Positions 17,902 to 28,369 are shown, numbered from the stretch's first letter. The stretch: DNA of 64,000 bases from an uncultured Phocaeicola sp. (GCA_958434805.1 CAUBDX010000007.1:1-64000), one strand, 5' to 3'. Made by a program: numbers and translations. The notes: a model not told the origin generated them from the sequence alone.

Positions 17902-17937
17902 TACTATATGGTTCATAATGACTCTTAACTTCAATAC

Positions 17938-19563
<1,626 letters not shown>

Positions 19564-19735
19564 TTATAACAAATATCTTTAAAGTTTGTGAGTTTTTTTT
19601 AGTTTACTGGTTTTTAAGTTTTATCTCGTTTTATTACACGCCAACAACAAACTTATAAACTCAAAGCCAAGGAACTAAACATTTATTTTATTGTTTACAA
19701 AGACAGCAAAAGCCTCGCCTCTTGTCTTCAGGAGG

Positions 19736-19743
19736 CAAAGATA
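19736..19743 (-). promoter_or_regulatory. -7 box for the ABC-F gene
   Basis: TATCTTTG on the minus strand fits TAnnTTTG; no clear -33 element is seen. About 175 bp before the start codon. Confidence 0.4.
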
Positions 19744-19815
19744 CAGAATATCACCGGAATAACCGAATAAAACACCTCCGAGTTTATAAGTTCTTAAACT
19801 TGCAGTTTTACAACT

Positions 19816-20472
19816 TCATTCATTTTCGCCGGAAAACACACTCCATGTGCAAACAAAATCCGGATGAACCCAATAAGAGACCGAAAACTGGTTTCTGTTT
19901 ACTGTACGATATTCTTCTGCCATAAAATGACCTGAAGACAATAAAGAAAAATCACGGATTCTCAAATGATCCAGAAAATCAACCTCTGAACTGTTTATTA
20001 ATTTATATAGGGTTTCCTTAGCCGACCAATGAAGCAACAACAACGACAGCCGTTCTTCCTCTGACACCAAAGCCTCTCCCTGCATTTCATCCTCCCGAAC
20101 AAACCGGGAACGGACCTTACAAACTTTTTCTGTACGCTGCTCTATATCAACACCTACCTCTTGCCGTGCATGCACACCTACTGCCACATAACCTTTGGTA
20201 TGCGAAATTGAAATTCTCAAAGTCTCGTTCTCCAAGAAAGGCTTGCCCGAAGGATAATGAAGAATACTGTACTCCTTACCTAAAAGAGTTTTCAACAAAA
20301 CTCTTACCGCAACATATTCCATGCGACGGGAAGCCGACTTCATCGCTTGAAGCTCTTCGTCATAAGGAAGAACAGCCGAAAGTTGATCACGCAGTTCCGT
20401 GAAACTTTCTGTAACTTTCCATATACCCCATACTCCTCCCCCTTCGGTATTCCATTGTCTGAACAGCGGCAT
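19816..20472 (-). CDS. 4'-phosphopantetheinyl transferase (Sfp-type)
   Basis: Transfers the phosphopantetheine arm of CoA to a carrier-protein serine, making acyl carrier proteins active. 218 residues with the family motifs in order: SISHTKGYVAVG (88-99), GVDIE (107-111) with the Mg-binding acidic residues, and WSAKETLYK (149-157). The length suits the Sfp/AcpT group. It is the last gene of a mutY-ssb-gldE unit, 5 bp after gldE. It may be the main ACP-activating enzyme, but AcpS elsewhere in the genome cannot be excluded. Confidence 0.9.
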   Translation of the reverse strand: MPLFRQWNTEGGGVWGIWKVTESFTELRDQLSAVLPYDEELQAMKSASRRMEYVAVRVLLKTLLGKEYSILHYPSGKPFLENETLRISISHTKGYVAVGVHARQEVGVDIEQRTEKVCKVRSRFVREDEMQGEALVSEEERLSLLLLHWSAKETLYKLINSSEVDFLDHLRIRDFSLLSSGHFMAEEYRTVNRNQFSVSYWVHPDFVCTWSVFSGENE

Positions 20473-20477
20473 AGACT

Positions 20478-21833
20478 TTATTCTTTTACGTCATCGGTCT
20501 CAATCTTGGGATTGATGGTTACACGCACTTTCAATATACGCCGCTCATCCATTTCAAGCACCTCAAAACTGTAATTCATGAAATCAATCACCTCGTGAAG
20601 TGCGGGAAATTCACCCTTCAATTCAAGCAAGAGTCCAGCCAAGGTATCGGCATCACCGGCAGCCTCATCAAACTCATCTTCATCTACCTTCATGATTTTA
20701 TAGAAGTCGGAAAGTAAAGTCTTTGCCTCAAAGATGTACGTCTTTTCGTCTATCTTAGCGTAAGGCAACTCTTCCTCATCGTACTCATCGTTAATCTCAC
20801 CCACGATTTCTTCAATAATGTCTTCCATGGTAACAATGCCCGATGTTCCTCCAAACTCATCAACCACAATAGCGATATGCACCTTATTGGACTGAAAGTC
20901 GCGAAGCAAATCATTGATTTTCTTCGTTTCCGGAACAAAGAATGCCGGACGGATTAGATTCTGCCAACGAAAATTGTCATCTTTATCCAGATAGGGCAGT
21001 AAATCTTTAATATACAGGATACCTTTAATATTATCACGCGTATCTTCATAAACCGGAATACGTGAGTAAACATTGTCAATCACGCATTTCAATACTTCCG
21101 AAAAATGGTTTTTAATTTCCAAGTCCACCATATCCAAGCGAGAAGTCATCACCTCTTTTGCCGTTTCTTCTCCAAAACGGATAATACCTTCCAGCATATT
21201 GCTCTCTTCGGAGATTTCATTTTTATCGGTCAGTTCAAGAGCCTGCGACAACTCATCCACCGACAGATTACGTGTCTTCTTTTTCTGCGCCAGCTTATTG
21301 ATAATAAAGGTAGAATGTACCAACACACTTGATATCGGACGAAAGACCGAACGCAAGAACAAAATAACGGGAGCAGCTTTCCGTACAAACTTCAGTGTAT
21401 GTTGGGCAGAGTATATCTTAGGCATAATCTCTCCAAACAGCAGCAACAGGAAGGTCAGCACAACCGTTACCAGCAAGAATTCCAGAATTTCCGCCGAACC
21501 AAAATCCACCACACATGCAAAAAAATAATTAAGCAACATGATGATGGTTACATTCACAAAATTATTCGATATAAGAATCGTAGCCAACAACCGTTCTGAG
21601 TCATCAAGCAACGTCCTGATACTTTTATCAGAGGGATGACTATCCTCCTCTATCTCATTTAAGTCACCAGGAGAAAGCGAGAAGAAGGCTATTTCTGAAG
21701 CCGAAACAAAACCTGAAGCATAGAGCAGCAAAACAGCCAACACCAAGGCTATAATTGCTCCAAACGAAGGAGCTGTCACTACTACGCCACTACATAAATC
21801 AGTCCAATAAGATAAACACGAGTCAGGGTCCAA
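20478..21833 (-). CDS. gldE: GldE-like CNNM/CorC membrane protein with CBS domains
   Basis: 451 residues. A DUF21/CNNM transmembrane domain (hydrophobic segments at about 23-45, 85-110, 115-135 and 150-170) is followed by a CBS pair (about 205-330; MTSRLDMVDL, GTSGIVTMEDIIEEI) and a C-terminal CorC_HlyC domain (about 345-435). In flavobacteria GldE supports gliding motility; in non-gliding gut Bacteroidales the gene is retained and is more likely an ion transporter. No ATG is available between the upstream in-frame stop (21849-21851) and the conserved N-terminus; the TTG at 21833 is the probable start. It follows ssb by 49 bp and precedes the PPTase gene by 5 bp. Confidence 0.87.
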   Translation of the reverse strand: MDPDSCLSYWTDLCSGVVVTAPSFGAIIALVLAVLLLYASGFVSASEIAFFSLSPGDLNEIEEDSHPSDKSIRTLLDDSERLLATILISNNFVNVTIIMLLNYFFACVVDFGSAEILEFLLVTVVLTFLLLLFGEIMPKIYSAQHTLKFVRKAAPVILFLRSVFRPISSVLVHSTFIINKLAQKKKTRNLSVDELSQALELTDKNEISEESNMLEGIIRFGEETAKEVMTSRLDMVDLEIKNHFSEVLKCVIDNVYSRIPVYEDTRDNIKGILYIKDLLPYLDKDDNFRWQNLIRPAFFVPETKKINDLLRDFQSNKVHIAIVVDEFGGTSGIVTMEDIIEEIVGEINDEYDEEELPYAKIDEKTYIFEAKTLLSDFYKIMKVDEDEFDEAAGDADTLAGLLLELKGEFPALHEVIDFMNYSFEVLEMDERRILKVRVTINPKIETDDVKE

Positions 21834-21882
21834 GGAATCAAATTTTAGTTAAACAATATATCTTGCGTCTTCCGGCTTACTT

Positions 21883-22323
21883 TCAGAAAGGCAAATCGTC
21901 TGACACATTCGTCGTCTGTGTTTGAGAAGCTACCGGCTGCTGGGCTTGTACAGACTTCCCCTGAACCGAAGCTTGTGATTGAGTTGTATTACGCGGTGTA
22001 AGCATTTCCATATTATCACCAAAAATCTCAACGACATAGCGTTTGATACCATTTGGATCATCGTATGAACGAGTGCGGATTTTTCCTTCAATGTAAAGTT
22101 TATCACCCTTACGCACATATTTCTCTGCCGTTTCTGCCAAGCCACGCCATAGAACAATATTATGCCACTCCGTACGCTCAGGCACTTGCGTACCGTTGGC
22201 CAACGTATATGCACGGTCGGTAGTAGCCAACGGAAAAGTTGCTACTGCTACTCCACTATCCAAATATCTCACTTCGGGGTCTTTACCTACGTTACCAATT
22301 AATTGTACTTTATTTAATGACAT
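21883..22323 (-). CDS. ssb: Single-stranded DNA-binding protein
   Basis: 146 residues. OB-fold domain at about 1-105 (NKVQLIGNVGKDPEVRYLDSGVAVATF at the start, WHNIVLWRGLAE in the middle), a Gln-rich linker, and the acidic tip DDLPF that recruits repair and replication proteins. Binds ssDNA as a tetramer during replication, recombination and repair. It lies 12 bp after mutY, so a repair enzyme and its ssDNA-binding partner are co-transcribed. Confidence 0.96.
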   Translation of the reverse strand: MSLNKVQLIGNVGKDPEVRYLDSGVAVATFPLATTDRAYTLANGTQVPERTEWHNIVLWRGLAETAEKYVRKGDKLYIEGKIRTRSYDDPNGIKRYVVEIFGDNMEMLTPRNTTQSQASVQGKSVQAQQPVASQTQTTNVSDDLPF

Positions 22324-22335
22324 ATTCTTCCTTTT

Positions 22336-23397
22336 TTAAGAATCAGGTTTCAAAATTAGAGAAAAAAAACGAGATAACAAGCGGGATGTAGGAAAATTGT
22401 GCAATTCTGCCTCTGGAATACAATGATAACCGGACAGCTTACTCTTTGCATCGGCCAATTTTACCACATAACAATCGGCATAGATTACCTGATGAGAAAG
22501 CACATGCTTCACCTGTTTCTTCACCAAAGTAACTTGCTCTATCTCCAAGCCTTCAAACAAAGATTTAAAAGCCTGTGAGGCAAGTAATTTTTCTTGCAGA
22601 CAAACTGCGGAGGCTTCAATCAAAGGAAGCTCATATAAATTCCGCCAAACATCATTGGCTTCTCTCTTTCTGATAAAAACAGATGAGCCGGCACAGACAT
22701 ATAAATAAATAAAAAAACGGTCTCTTGACTTGACCTTATGTTGCTTTCGGGGCAAATCGGCTACCCTCCCCTCCCGAAAGGCAGAACAGGTTTCAGCCAA
22801 CGGACAAACTTCGCAAGAAGGAGACTGCGGAACGCACTGCAGCGCTCCGAAATCCATGATAGCCTGATTATAAAGAGCCGGAGAGGCCTTATCAAGCATA
22901 TTTTGAGCCAAAGCTGCAAAGGTCTTTTTCCCCGCAACGGTATCAACGGGAGCATCCACTCCCAAATAGCGCGACAATACCCTATAAACATTCCCGTCGA
23001 CCACAGCATATGGCATTCCATAAGCAAATGAGCAAATGGCCGCAGCTGTATAATCGCCTACTCCCTTCAGCCGGCGAACCGACTCATACGTTTTCGGGAA
23101 TTCTCCTCCGGCCATAATCGAACGAGCAGCCTCATGCAGGTTTCTTGCGCGAGAATAATAACCCAGCCCCTGCCAAAGCCTCATCACCTCATCCTCATCA
23201 GCCTCCGCCAATGTCTTCACATCAGGGAAACGCCGGACAAAACGACAATAATAATCATATCCCTGCACGACGCGGGTCTGCTGCAAAATAATTTCAGATA
23301 CCCAAATAAGGTACGGGTCTCTGGTATCACGCCAGGGCAGCTCCCGCCGGTTCACACGATACCAATCCGCCAAAACAACTGCAAATAAACTTCCCAT
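22336..23397 (-). CDS. mutY: Adenine DNA glycosylase
   Basis: 353 residues. Removes A mispaired with 8-oxoguanine. The helix-hairpin-helix (LKGVGDYTAAA, 110-120), catalytic Glu35 (SEIILQQT) and Asp134 (VVDGNVYRV) are present, as is the 4Fe-4S loop Cys188-X6-Cys195-X2-Cys198-X5-Cys204. The C-terminal ~125 residues are the NUDIX-like 8-oxoG reading domain. First gene of the mutY-ssb-gldE-PPTase unit. Confidence 0.96.
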   Translation of the reverse strand: MGSLFAVVLADWYRVNRRELPWRDTRDPYLIWVSEIILQQTRVVQGYDYYCRFVRRFPDVKTLAEADEDEVMRLWQGLGYYSRARNLHEAARSIMAGGEFPKTYESVRRLKGVGDYTAAAICSFAYGMPYAVVDGNVYRVLSRYLGVDAPVDTVAGKKTFAALAQNMLDKASPALYNQAIMDFGALQCVPQSPSCEVCPLAETCSAFREGRVADLPRKQHKVKSRDRFFIYLYVCAGSSVFIRKREANDVWRNLYELPLIEASAVCLQEKLLASQAFKSLFEGLEIEQVTLVKKQVKHVLSHQVIYADCYVVKLADAKSKLSGYHCIPEAELHNFPTSRLLSRFFSLILKPDS

Positions 23398-23770
23398 CCT
23401 TCTTTTTCAACTCTTCACTATATATAAATATAATATTAATACAATCCCCATTTTACACCGCCCGCCAACAAGCATTCAGCAAGCAGGCTCCCCCCCCTTT
23501 TTTATAAAAGTCTGGTTCAGCATAGCGGAAGACTGTCAGTCTTTTCCGAGTCTCATCCACTCATTCCGGCTCTTCTGTAATCCGCAAAGCAAACAAACAA
23601 GACTTGAGTCAAGACCTTAAGCCGACATCATGAGGCAAAAATAGCAGTATTTTTCAGACCGATAACGTACTTTCTGAAAAAAATGTTTGAAATATATTTT
23701 TCAGAGAGCAAGAAAAGCTATATATTTGCAGTCCAAAAAATTAAGATAACGTATAATAATTATTAGCGAA
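23398..23770. other. 373-bp divergent intergenic region between mutY and the HU gene
   Basis: No gene. Contains a C-run (23491-23498), a small inverted repeat GAAGACTGTCAGTCTT near 23529-23543, and the HU promoter at 23721-23728. I could not find a convincing mutY promoter by eye. Confidence 0.45.
23721..23728 (+). promoter_or_regulatory. -7 box for the HU gene
   Basis: TATATTTG matches TAnnTTTG, 42 bp before the ATG at 23771. The stretch upstream is A/T-rich without a clear TTTG at 19-21 bp. Confidence 0.55.
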
Positions 23771-24046
23771 ATGACTAAAGCAGATATTGTAAACGAAATT
23801 GCTAAAAACACTGGAATCGATAAGCAGACCGTGTTAACAACTTTAGAAGCATTCATGGAATCGGTAAAAGATTCACTTTCAAATGATGAAAATGTTTACT
23901 TACGCGGATTCGGCAGCTTCATCGTTAAAAAGAGAGCACAGAAAACTGCACGGAATATTTCTCAGAATACAACAATTATTATTCCGGAACATAACATTCC
24001 AGCTTTCAAACCTGCTAAAACGTTTACTCTTTCGGTAAAAAAATAA
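23771..24046 (+). CDS. HU/IHF family DNA-binding protein
   Basis: 91 residues, the usual size. The N-terminal dimerisation helices (MTKADIVNEIAKNTGIDKQ) lead to the GFGSFIVKKR strand and the DNA-bending arm (KTARNISQNTTIII, IPAFKPAKTF). The common RNP tip is replaced by RNI, which departs from the classical HU consensus. Acts as a nucleoid-associated protein. It lies first in a plus-strand cluster with a 30-residue basic protein and RNase G; promoter at 23721. Confidence 0.94.
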   Translation: MTKADIVNEIAKNTGIDKQTVLTTLEAFMESVKDSLSNDENVYLRGFGSFIVKKRAQKTARNISQNTTIIIPEHNIPAFKPAKTFTLSVKK

Positions 24047-24049
24047 ATT

Positions 24050-24066
24050 AACTTAGTATTAACCCT
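24050..24066 (+). repeat. 17-bp leader repeat, copy 1 (before the small basic protein)
   Basis: AACTTAGTATTAACCCT, ending 16 nt before the ATG at 24083. An identical copy lies at 24324-24340, 17 nt before the RNase G start. Confidence 0.8.
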
Positions 24067-24082
24067 ATAATTTTTTAAAGCT

Positions 24083-24175
24083 ATGCCAAGCGGAAAGAAA
24101 AGAAAAAGACATAAAATGTCTACTCACAAGCGTAAAAAAAGACTAAGAAAGAACAGACATAAAAGCAAAAAATAA
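24083..24175 (+). CDS. Tiny basic protein, AURKAIP1/COX24 (mS38)-like
   Basis: A 30-residue frame too short for most gene callers: it starts MPSGKKRKRHKMSTHKRKK and ends KNRHKSKK, with about 18 Lys/Arg and five His/Thr/Ser, and no acidic residue. Such peptides are found across Bacteroidetes and resemble the C-terminal domain of mitochondrial ribosomal protein mS38 (AURKAIP1/COX24). They are thought to bind the ribosome. Position between HU and RNase G, with a dedicated 17-bp leader repeat before it, supports a real gene in a nucleic-acid-handling cluster. A terminator-like hairpin follows at 24199-24251. The family call rests on composition and the KMSTHKRKKR core; function is inferred. Confidence 0.78.
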   Translation: MPSGKKRKRHKMSTHKRKKRLRKNRHKSKK

Positions 24176-24198
24176 TTGTTAGTCTGTCCGACTTCAAT

Positions 24199-24251
24199 AA
24201 AGAACAAACTTGCAAGGCACATTCTAAAACAGTCTTTCAGGTTTGTTCTTT
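24199..24251 (+). terminator. Hairpin after the small basic protein
   Basis: Perfect 11-bp arms AAAGAACAAAC (24199-24209) and GTTTGTTCTTT (24241-24251) around a 31-nt loop. The 3' arm ends in TTCTTTGTGTATT, a weak U-tract, so termination may be partial. Confidence 0.6.
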
Positions 24252-24323
24252 GTGTATTAGCTCTAAACATGGATTAACTTAAGCTTAGCCACATAGAGAA
24301 AGTTAATTACATGTAGTAATTAC

Positions 24324-24340
24324 AACTTAGTATTAACCCT
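24324..24340 (+). repeat. 17-bp leader repeat, copy 2 (before RNase G)
   Basis: Identical to 24050-24066. Just upstream is a short palindrome ATTACATGTAGTAAT (24307-24321). Its spacing to the start codon is almost the same as for copy 1. Confidence 0.8.
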
Positions 24341-24357
24341 CTTAAACCAAGTAACAA

Positions 24358-25932
24358 GTGACAAGCGAATTAGTAGTAGACGTACAGCCTAAAGAGATTT
24401 CTATCGCACTCATGGAAGACAAGAACCTGGTAGAATTTCAAAAAGAAGAACGAAACATTTCGTTCTCTGTCGGAAACATGTACGTGGGCAAAATCAAAAA
24501 ACTCATGCCCGGACTGAATGCCTGTTTCGTTGATGTAGGCTTCGAAAAAGATGCCTTTCTTCACTACTTGGATTTAGGACCTCAATTCTATTCTTACCAA
24601 AAGTATCTTAAACAAGTAACCAGCGACCGCAAGAAATTATTCCCAATCGCCAAGGCCAGCATGCTGCCTGATATAGAAAAAGACGGAACTATTTCAAGCG
24701 TTCTCAAGCAAGGACAAGAGGTTATCGTACAGATTGTTAAAGAGCCTATATCAACAAAAGGTCCCCGATTAACCTGCGAGCTCTCTTTTGCCGGACGTTA
24801 CTTGGTACTTATCCCCTTTAACGACAAGGTCTCAGTTTCTCAGAAAATCAAATCGAGTGAGGAACGGGCACGCCTTAAGCAACTATTACAAAGTATCAAG
24901 CCTAAAAACTTCGGAGTCATCGTACGTACGGTTGCCGAAGGAAAACGGGTTGCCGAACTTGATGCTGAACTCAAAGTGCTATTAAAACATTGGGAAGAAA
25001 CCATCACCAAAGTACAGAAAGCAACTAAATTGCCTTCATTGGTTTATGAAGAAACAAGCCGTACGGTAGCCATGCTCCGCGATTTGTTCAATCCTTCATA
25101 CGAAAATATTTATGTAAACGATGAAACCGTTTTCAACGAAGTAAGAGATTATGTAGCGCTTATAGCTCCTGAACGCGTAGGAATTGTAAAACGCTATACC
25201 GGTCAGCTTCCCATCTTTGACAACTTCAGCATCACCAAACAAATTAAATCGTCATTCGGAAAGACTGTTTCTTATAAAAGCGGAGCGTATCTGATTATAG
25301 AACATACAGAAGCCCTCCACGTAGTGGATGTCAACAGCGGCAACCGTTCAAAAGCCGCCAACGGACAAGAGGCTAACGCTTTAGACGTGAATTTGGGAGC
25401 AGCCGATGAATTGGCGCGCCAACTCCGCTTAAGAGACATGGGAGGAATTATCGTGGTCGACTTTATTGATATGAATTTGGCAGAAAACCGCCAAAAGCTA
25501 TATGAGCGAATGTGCCAAAACATGCAAAAAGACCGGGCCAAACATAATATCCTGCCACTCAGCAAGTTCGGACTCATGCAAATTACGCGCCAACGAGTGC
25601 GCCCTGCCATGGATGTAGCGACAGATGAAGATTGTCCGGTTTGCTTCGGTAAAGGAAAAATCAAACCTTCCATTCTGTTTACAGATACTTTAGAAAGTAA
25701 AATAGATTACATGGTCAATAAACTAAAAGTGAAGAAGTTCACCTTACATATCCACCCTTACGTTGCCGCTTACGTCAACCAGGGACTGGTTTCCCTGAAG
25801 CGGAAATGGCAAATGAAATATGGGTTCGGCATGAAAATCATTCCTAACCAAAACCTGGCCTTCCTGCAGTATAAATTCTATGACATGCAAGGCGAAGAAA
25901 TGGATATGAAAGAAGAGTTTGAAATCAAGTAA
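24358..25932 (+). CDS. rng: Ribonuclease G/E family endoribonuclease
   Basis: 524 residues from a GTG start. An S1 RNA-binding domain at about 38-125 (VGNMYVGKIKKLMPGLNACFV) is followed by the RNase E/G catalytic core: Mg-binding Asp324 (VVDVNSG) and Asp368 (VVDFIDM), and the zinc-link CPVC (426-429). It lacks the long C-terminal scaffold of RNase E, so it is RNase G-like. It processes rRNA precursors and decays mRNA from 5'-monophosphate ends. Together with the small basic protein upstream it suggests a ribosome-maturation neighbourhood. Confidence 0.95.
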   Translation: MTSELVVDVQPKEISIALMEDKNLVEFQKEERNISFSVGNMYVGKIKKLMPGLNACFVDVGFEKDAFLHYLDLGPQFYSYQKYLKQVTSDRKKLFPIAKASMLPDIEKDGTISSVLKQGQEVIVQIVKEPISTKGPRLTCELSFAGRYLVLIPFNDKVSVSQKIKSSEERARLKQLLQSIKPKNFGVIVRTVAEGKRVAELDAELKVLLKHWEETITKVQKATKLPSLVYEETSRTVAMLRDLFNPSYENIYVNDETVFNEVRDYVALIAPERVGIVKRYTGQLPIFDNFSITKQIKSSFGKTVSYKSGAYLIIEHTEALHVVDVNSGNRSKAANGQEANALDVNLGAADELARQLRLRDMGGIIVVDFIDMNLAENRQKLYERMCQNMQKDRAKHNILPLSKFGLMQITRQRVRPAMDVATDEDCPVCFGKGKIKPSILFTDTLESKIDYMVNKLKVKKFTLHIHPYVAAYVNQGLVSLKRKWQMKYGFGMKIIPNQNLAFLQYKFYDMQGEEMDMKEEFEIK

Positions 25933-25962
25933 AAACAAAACATACCCTTAACGGTAACTTTT

Positions 25963-26036
25963 AACGCAGAGATGCAAAAACACAACGCATTATCTTTTCT
26001 CTGAATAAACAGCTTGTGTTTCTGCGTCTCTGCGTT
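25963..26036 (+). terminator. Long imperfect hairpin after rng
   Basis: Arms 25963-25985 (starts AACGCAGAGATG) and 26014-26036 (ends CGTCTCTGCGTT) pair over 23 bp with two mismatches, and a 28-nt loop. The 3' side continues TATAATATGAC rather than a pure U-tract. It may act as a terminator or a 3'-end stabiliser. Confidence 0.6.
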
Positions 26037-26070
26037 TATAATATGACTTTTTATATTCCGAAACTTTATT

Positions 26071-26078
26071 TATATTTG
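26071..26078 (+). promoter_or_regulatory. -7 box for the XRE-cupin gene
   Basis: TATATTTG fits TAnnTTTG and lies 20 bp before the ATG at 26099, so the transcript leader would be very short. Confidence 0.5.
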
Positions 26079-26098
26079 CAGTATTATATTTACACATT

Positions 26099-26704
26099 AT
26101 GCAACCAATAACTCATACATTTACTATGGACTGCACAAATATTATCGGTGAAAAAATAAAATCCCTCAGAACAGCTAAGGAAATAAGTATCGAAGAATTA
26201 GCTGAACGGTCAGGACTGGTGGTTGAACAAATACGCCGCATTGAAGAAAATATTGACATTCCTTCATTGGCTCCCCTGATTAAAATTGCCCGCACTTTAG
26301 GAGTACGGCTGGGAACTTTCCTCGATGACCAGATAAATGAAACCGGTGCTGTAATCTGCCGGCGTGGAGAAGAAGACGACACCATCAGTTTCTCAAACAA
26401 CGCAGTTGATGCCCGGCAACACTTGCATTACCACTCTCTGTCACGCAGCAAGACTGACCGTCACATGGAACCATTCGTCATTGACATTGATGCAAATCAG
26501 GACAAGGCTTTTCAATTGTCGGCCCATGAAGGTGAAGAATTTATCATGGTTCTCAAAGGAACACTGGAAATAAATTATGGCAAACAAACCTACTTGCTCG
26601 AAGAAGGAGATACCATTTATTATGACTCTATCGTTCCACATCATGTACATGCGTTTGAAGGACAAGCAGCCCGGATTCTCGCCGTAATTTACACCCCTAT
26701 CTAA
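26099..26704 (+). CDS. XRE-family regulator with C-terminal cupin domain
   Basis: 201 residues. The N-terminal helix-turn-helix spans about 16-72 (IGEKIKSLRTAKEISIEELAERSGL), and the C-terminal cupin_2 domain about 125-198 (HEGEEFIMVLKGTLEI, VPHHVHAF) would bind a small ligand through its His/Glu cluster. The ATG at 26126 (MDCTNIIGEK) is an alternative start that matches relatives well. The stop is 12 bp before the acyl-CoA ligase gene, so this is a local regulator-enzyme pair; the cupin may sense a fatty or aromatic acid or its CoA ester. Confidence 0.9.
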   Translation: MQPITHTFTMDCTNIIGEKIKSLRTAKEISIEELAERSGLVVEQIRRIEENIDIPSLAPLIKIARTLGVRLGTFLDDQINETGAVICRRGEEDDTISFSNNAVDARQHLHYHSLSRSKTDRHMEPFVIDIDANQDKAFQLSAHEGEEFIMVLKGTLEINYGKQTYLLEEGDTIYYDSIVPHHVHAFEGQAARILAVIYTPI

Positions 26705-26716
26705 CATTTCAGAACC

Positions 26717-28369
26717 ATGTTACAACTTTCAGAAAAAACGCTTGGTGACTGGCTGGAATACTGGGCTGCCACCACACCTGATAAAGAATATATTGTTTAC
26801 TCCGACCGGAACTTACGCTTTACATGGAAACAGTTTAACCACCGTGTTGACAATATGGCCAAAGGACTGCTTGCCATCGGAGTGGAACGAGGTACCCATG
26901 TGGGTATCTGGGCAGGAAATGTCCCCGACTGGCTGACGTTTCTTTATGCATGTGCCAAGATAGGGGCTGTAGCAGTAACCGTAAATACGAACTACAAACA
27001 AGCCGAGCTGGAATATCTCTGCCAAAACTCAGACATGCATACGCTTTGCATCGTTAACGGAGAAAAAGACAGCAACTTTGTAGCAATGACGTATAATATG
27101 CTTCCCGAACTGAAAACGTTTGAACGGGGACACATGAAAAGCAAACGCTTTCCTTCGATGCGAAATGTCATCTATATCGGGCAGGAGAAATACAGAGGAA
27201 TGTATAATACATCCGAAATTCTTCTTCTTGGAAACAATATTGATGATGAAGCTTTGGTTTCAGCAAAGAAACAGGTGAACTGCCACGATACGGTCAATAT
27301 GCAATATACTTCAGGAACTACCGGATTTCCGAAGGGAGTCATGCTGACTCATTATAATATCGCAAACAACGGGTTTCTTACCGGTGAACATATGAAGTTT
27401 ACCTCTGATGATAAATTATGTGTATGCGTCCCGTTGTTCCACTGCTTCGGAGTGGTACTTGCCACCATGAACTGTCTCACGCATGGATGCACCCAAGTTA
27501 TGGTAGAACGTTTTGATCCACTGCTGGTGCTGGCCTCGGTACATAAAGAACGATGCACAGCCCTTTACGGAGTGCCTACCATGTTTATAGCAGAGCTTCA
27601 TCACCCTATGTTCGATCTGTTCGACCTCTCTTGCCTACGCACCGGTATCATGGCTGGTTCACTCTGCCCGATTGAACTGATGAAACAGGTGGAAGAGAAA
27701 ATGTTCATGAAAGTAACGAGCGTATATGGGCTCACCGAAGCCTCACCGGGAATGACACACAGCCGCATTGACGACAGCCAAGAAGTAAGATACAACACCG
27801 TGGGACGCGACTTTGAGTTTACCGAAGTGAAAGTGATTGACCCGGAAACCGGCGAAGAATGCCCTCCCGGTGTACAAGGTGAAATGTGCAACCGAGGTTA
27901 TAACACCATGAAAGGTTATTATAAGAATCCGGAAGCTACGGCAGAAGTAATCGACAAAAACGGATTCCTTCATTCGGGCGACTTGGGCGTAAAAGATGAA
28001 AACGGAAACTACCGTATCACCGGACGAATCAAAGATATGATTATCCGAGGAGGAGAAAACATTTACCCGCGCGAAATAGAGGAATTCTTGTATCAGATGC
28101 CTGGTATTAAAGACGTACAAGTGGCAGGTATCCCCTCAAAAAAATATGGGGAAGCCGTAGGGGCATTTATCATCCTGCATGAAGGGTGTACGATGTACGA
28201 CTTCGATGTGCGCGAATTCTGCCAAGGAAAAATCGCACGATATAAAATTCCAAAATACATTTTCTTCGTCAAAGAGTTTCCCATGACCGGAAGTGGCAAA
28301 ATACAGAAATTCAAGCTCAAAGACTTGGGACTGGAGTTATGTAAGCAACAAGGAATCGAAATAATCTGA
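26717..28369 (+). CDS. AMP-forming acyl-CoA ligase
   Basis: 550 residues of the ANL superfamily. The phosphate loop [11 protein letters not shown] (from about 197), GLTEASPG in the adenylate site, HSGDLG, the hinge [12 protein letters not shown] and the C-terminal catalytic Lys in SGKIQKF (about 529) are all present. It activates a carboxylic acid to the acyl-AMP and then the CoA thioester. The sequence resembles medium/long-chain fatty acyl-CoA synthetases; the substrate cannot be set from sequence alone. No beta-oxidation genes lie nearby, so scavenging of exogenous acids for lipid synthesis is one possibility. Regulated perhaps by the XRE-cupin gene 12 bp upstream. A bidirectional terminator follows. 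Confidence 0.9.
   Translation: MLQLSEKTLGDWLEYWAATTPDKEYIVYSDRNLRFTWKQFNHRVDNMAKGLLAIGVERGTHVGIWAGNVPDWLTFLYACAKIGAVAVTVNTNYKQAELEYLCQNSDMHTLCIVNGEKDSNFVAMTYNMLPELKTFERGHMKSKRFPSMRNVIYIGQEKYRGMYNTSEILLLGNNIDDEALVSAKKQVNCHDTVNMQYTSGTTGFPKGVMLTHYNIANNGFLTGEHMKFTSDDKLCVCVPLFHCFGVVLATMNCLTHGCTQVMVERFDPLLVLASVHKERCTALYGVPTMFIAELHHPMFDLFDLSCLRTGIMAGSLCPIELMKQVEEKMFMKVTSVYGLTEASPGMTHSRIDDSQEVRYNTVGRDFEFTEVKVIDPETGEECPPGVQGEMCNRGYNTMKGYYKNPEATAEVIDKNGFLHSGDLGVKDENGNYRITGRIKDMIIRGGENIYPREIEEFLYQMPGIKDVQVAGIPSKKYGEAVGAFIILHEGCTMYDFDVREFCQGKIARYKIPKYIFFVKEFPMTGSGKIQKFKLKDLGLELCKQQGIEII

Larger units (their letters stand above)
17494..17937. other. 444-bp intergenic region between the sigma gene and the ABC-F gene
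   Basis: No gene. AT-rich with the sigma promoter at 17642-17673 and a purine-rich patch near 17790-17812 (GGGAGGTGGAGGGAGG). A GCAGTTTTAAAGCTGCC-type short inverted repeat at about 17881-17900 (TTGGCAG/CTGCCAA) could end the ABC-F transcript. Confidence 0.5.
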
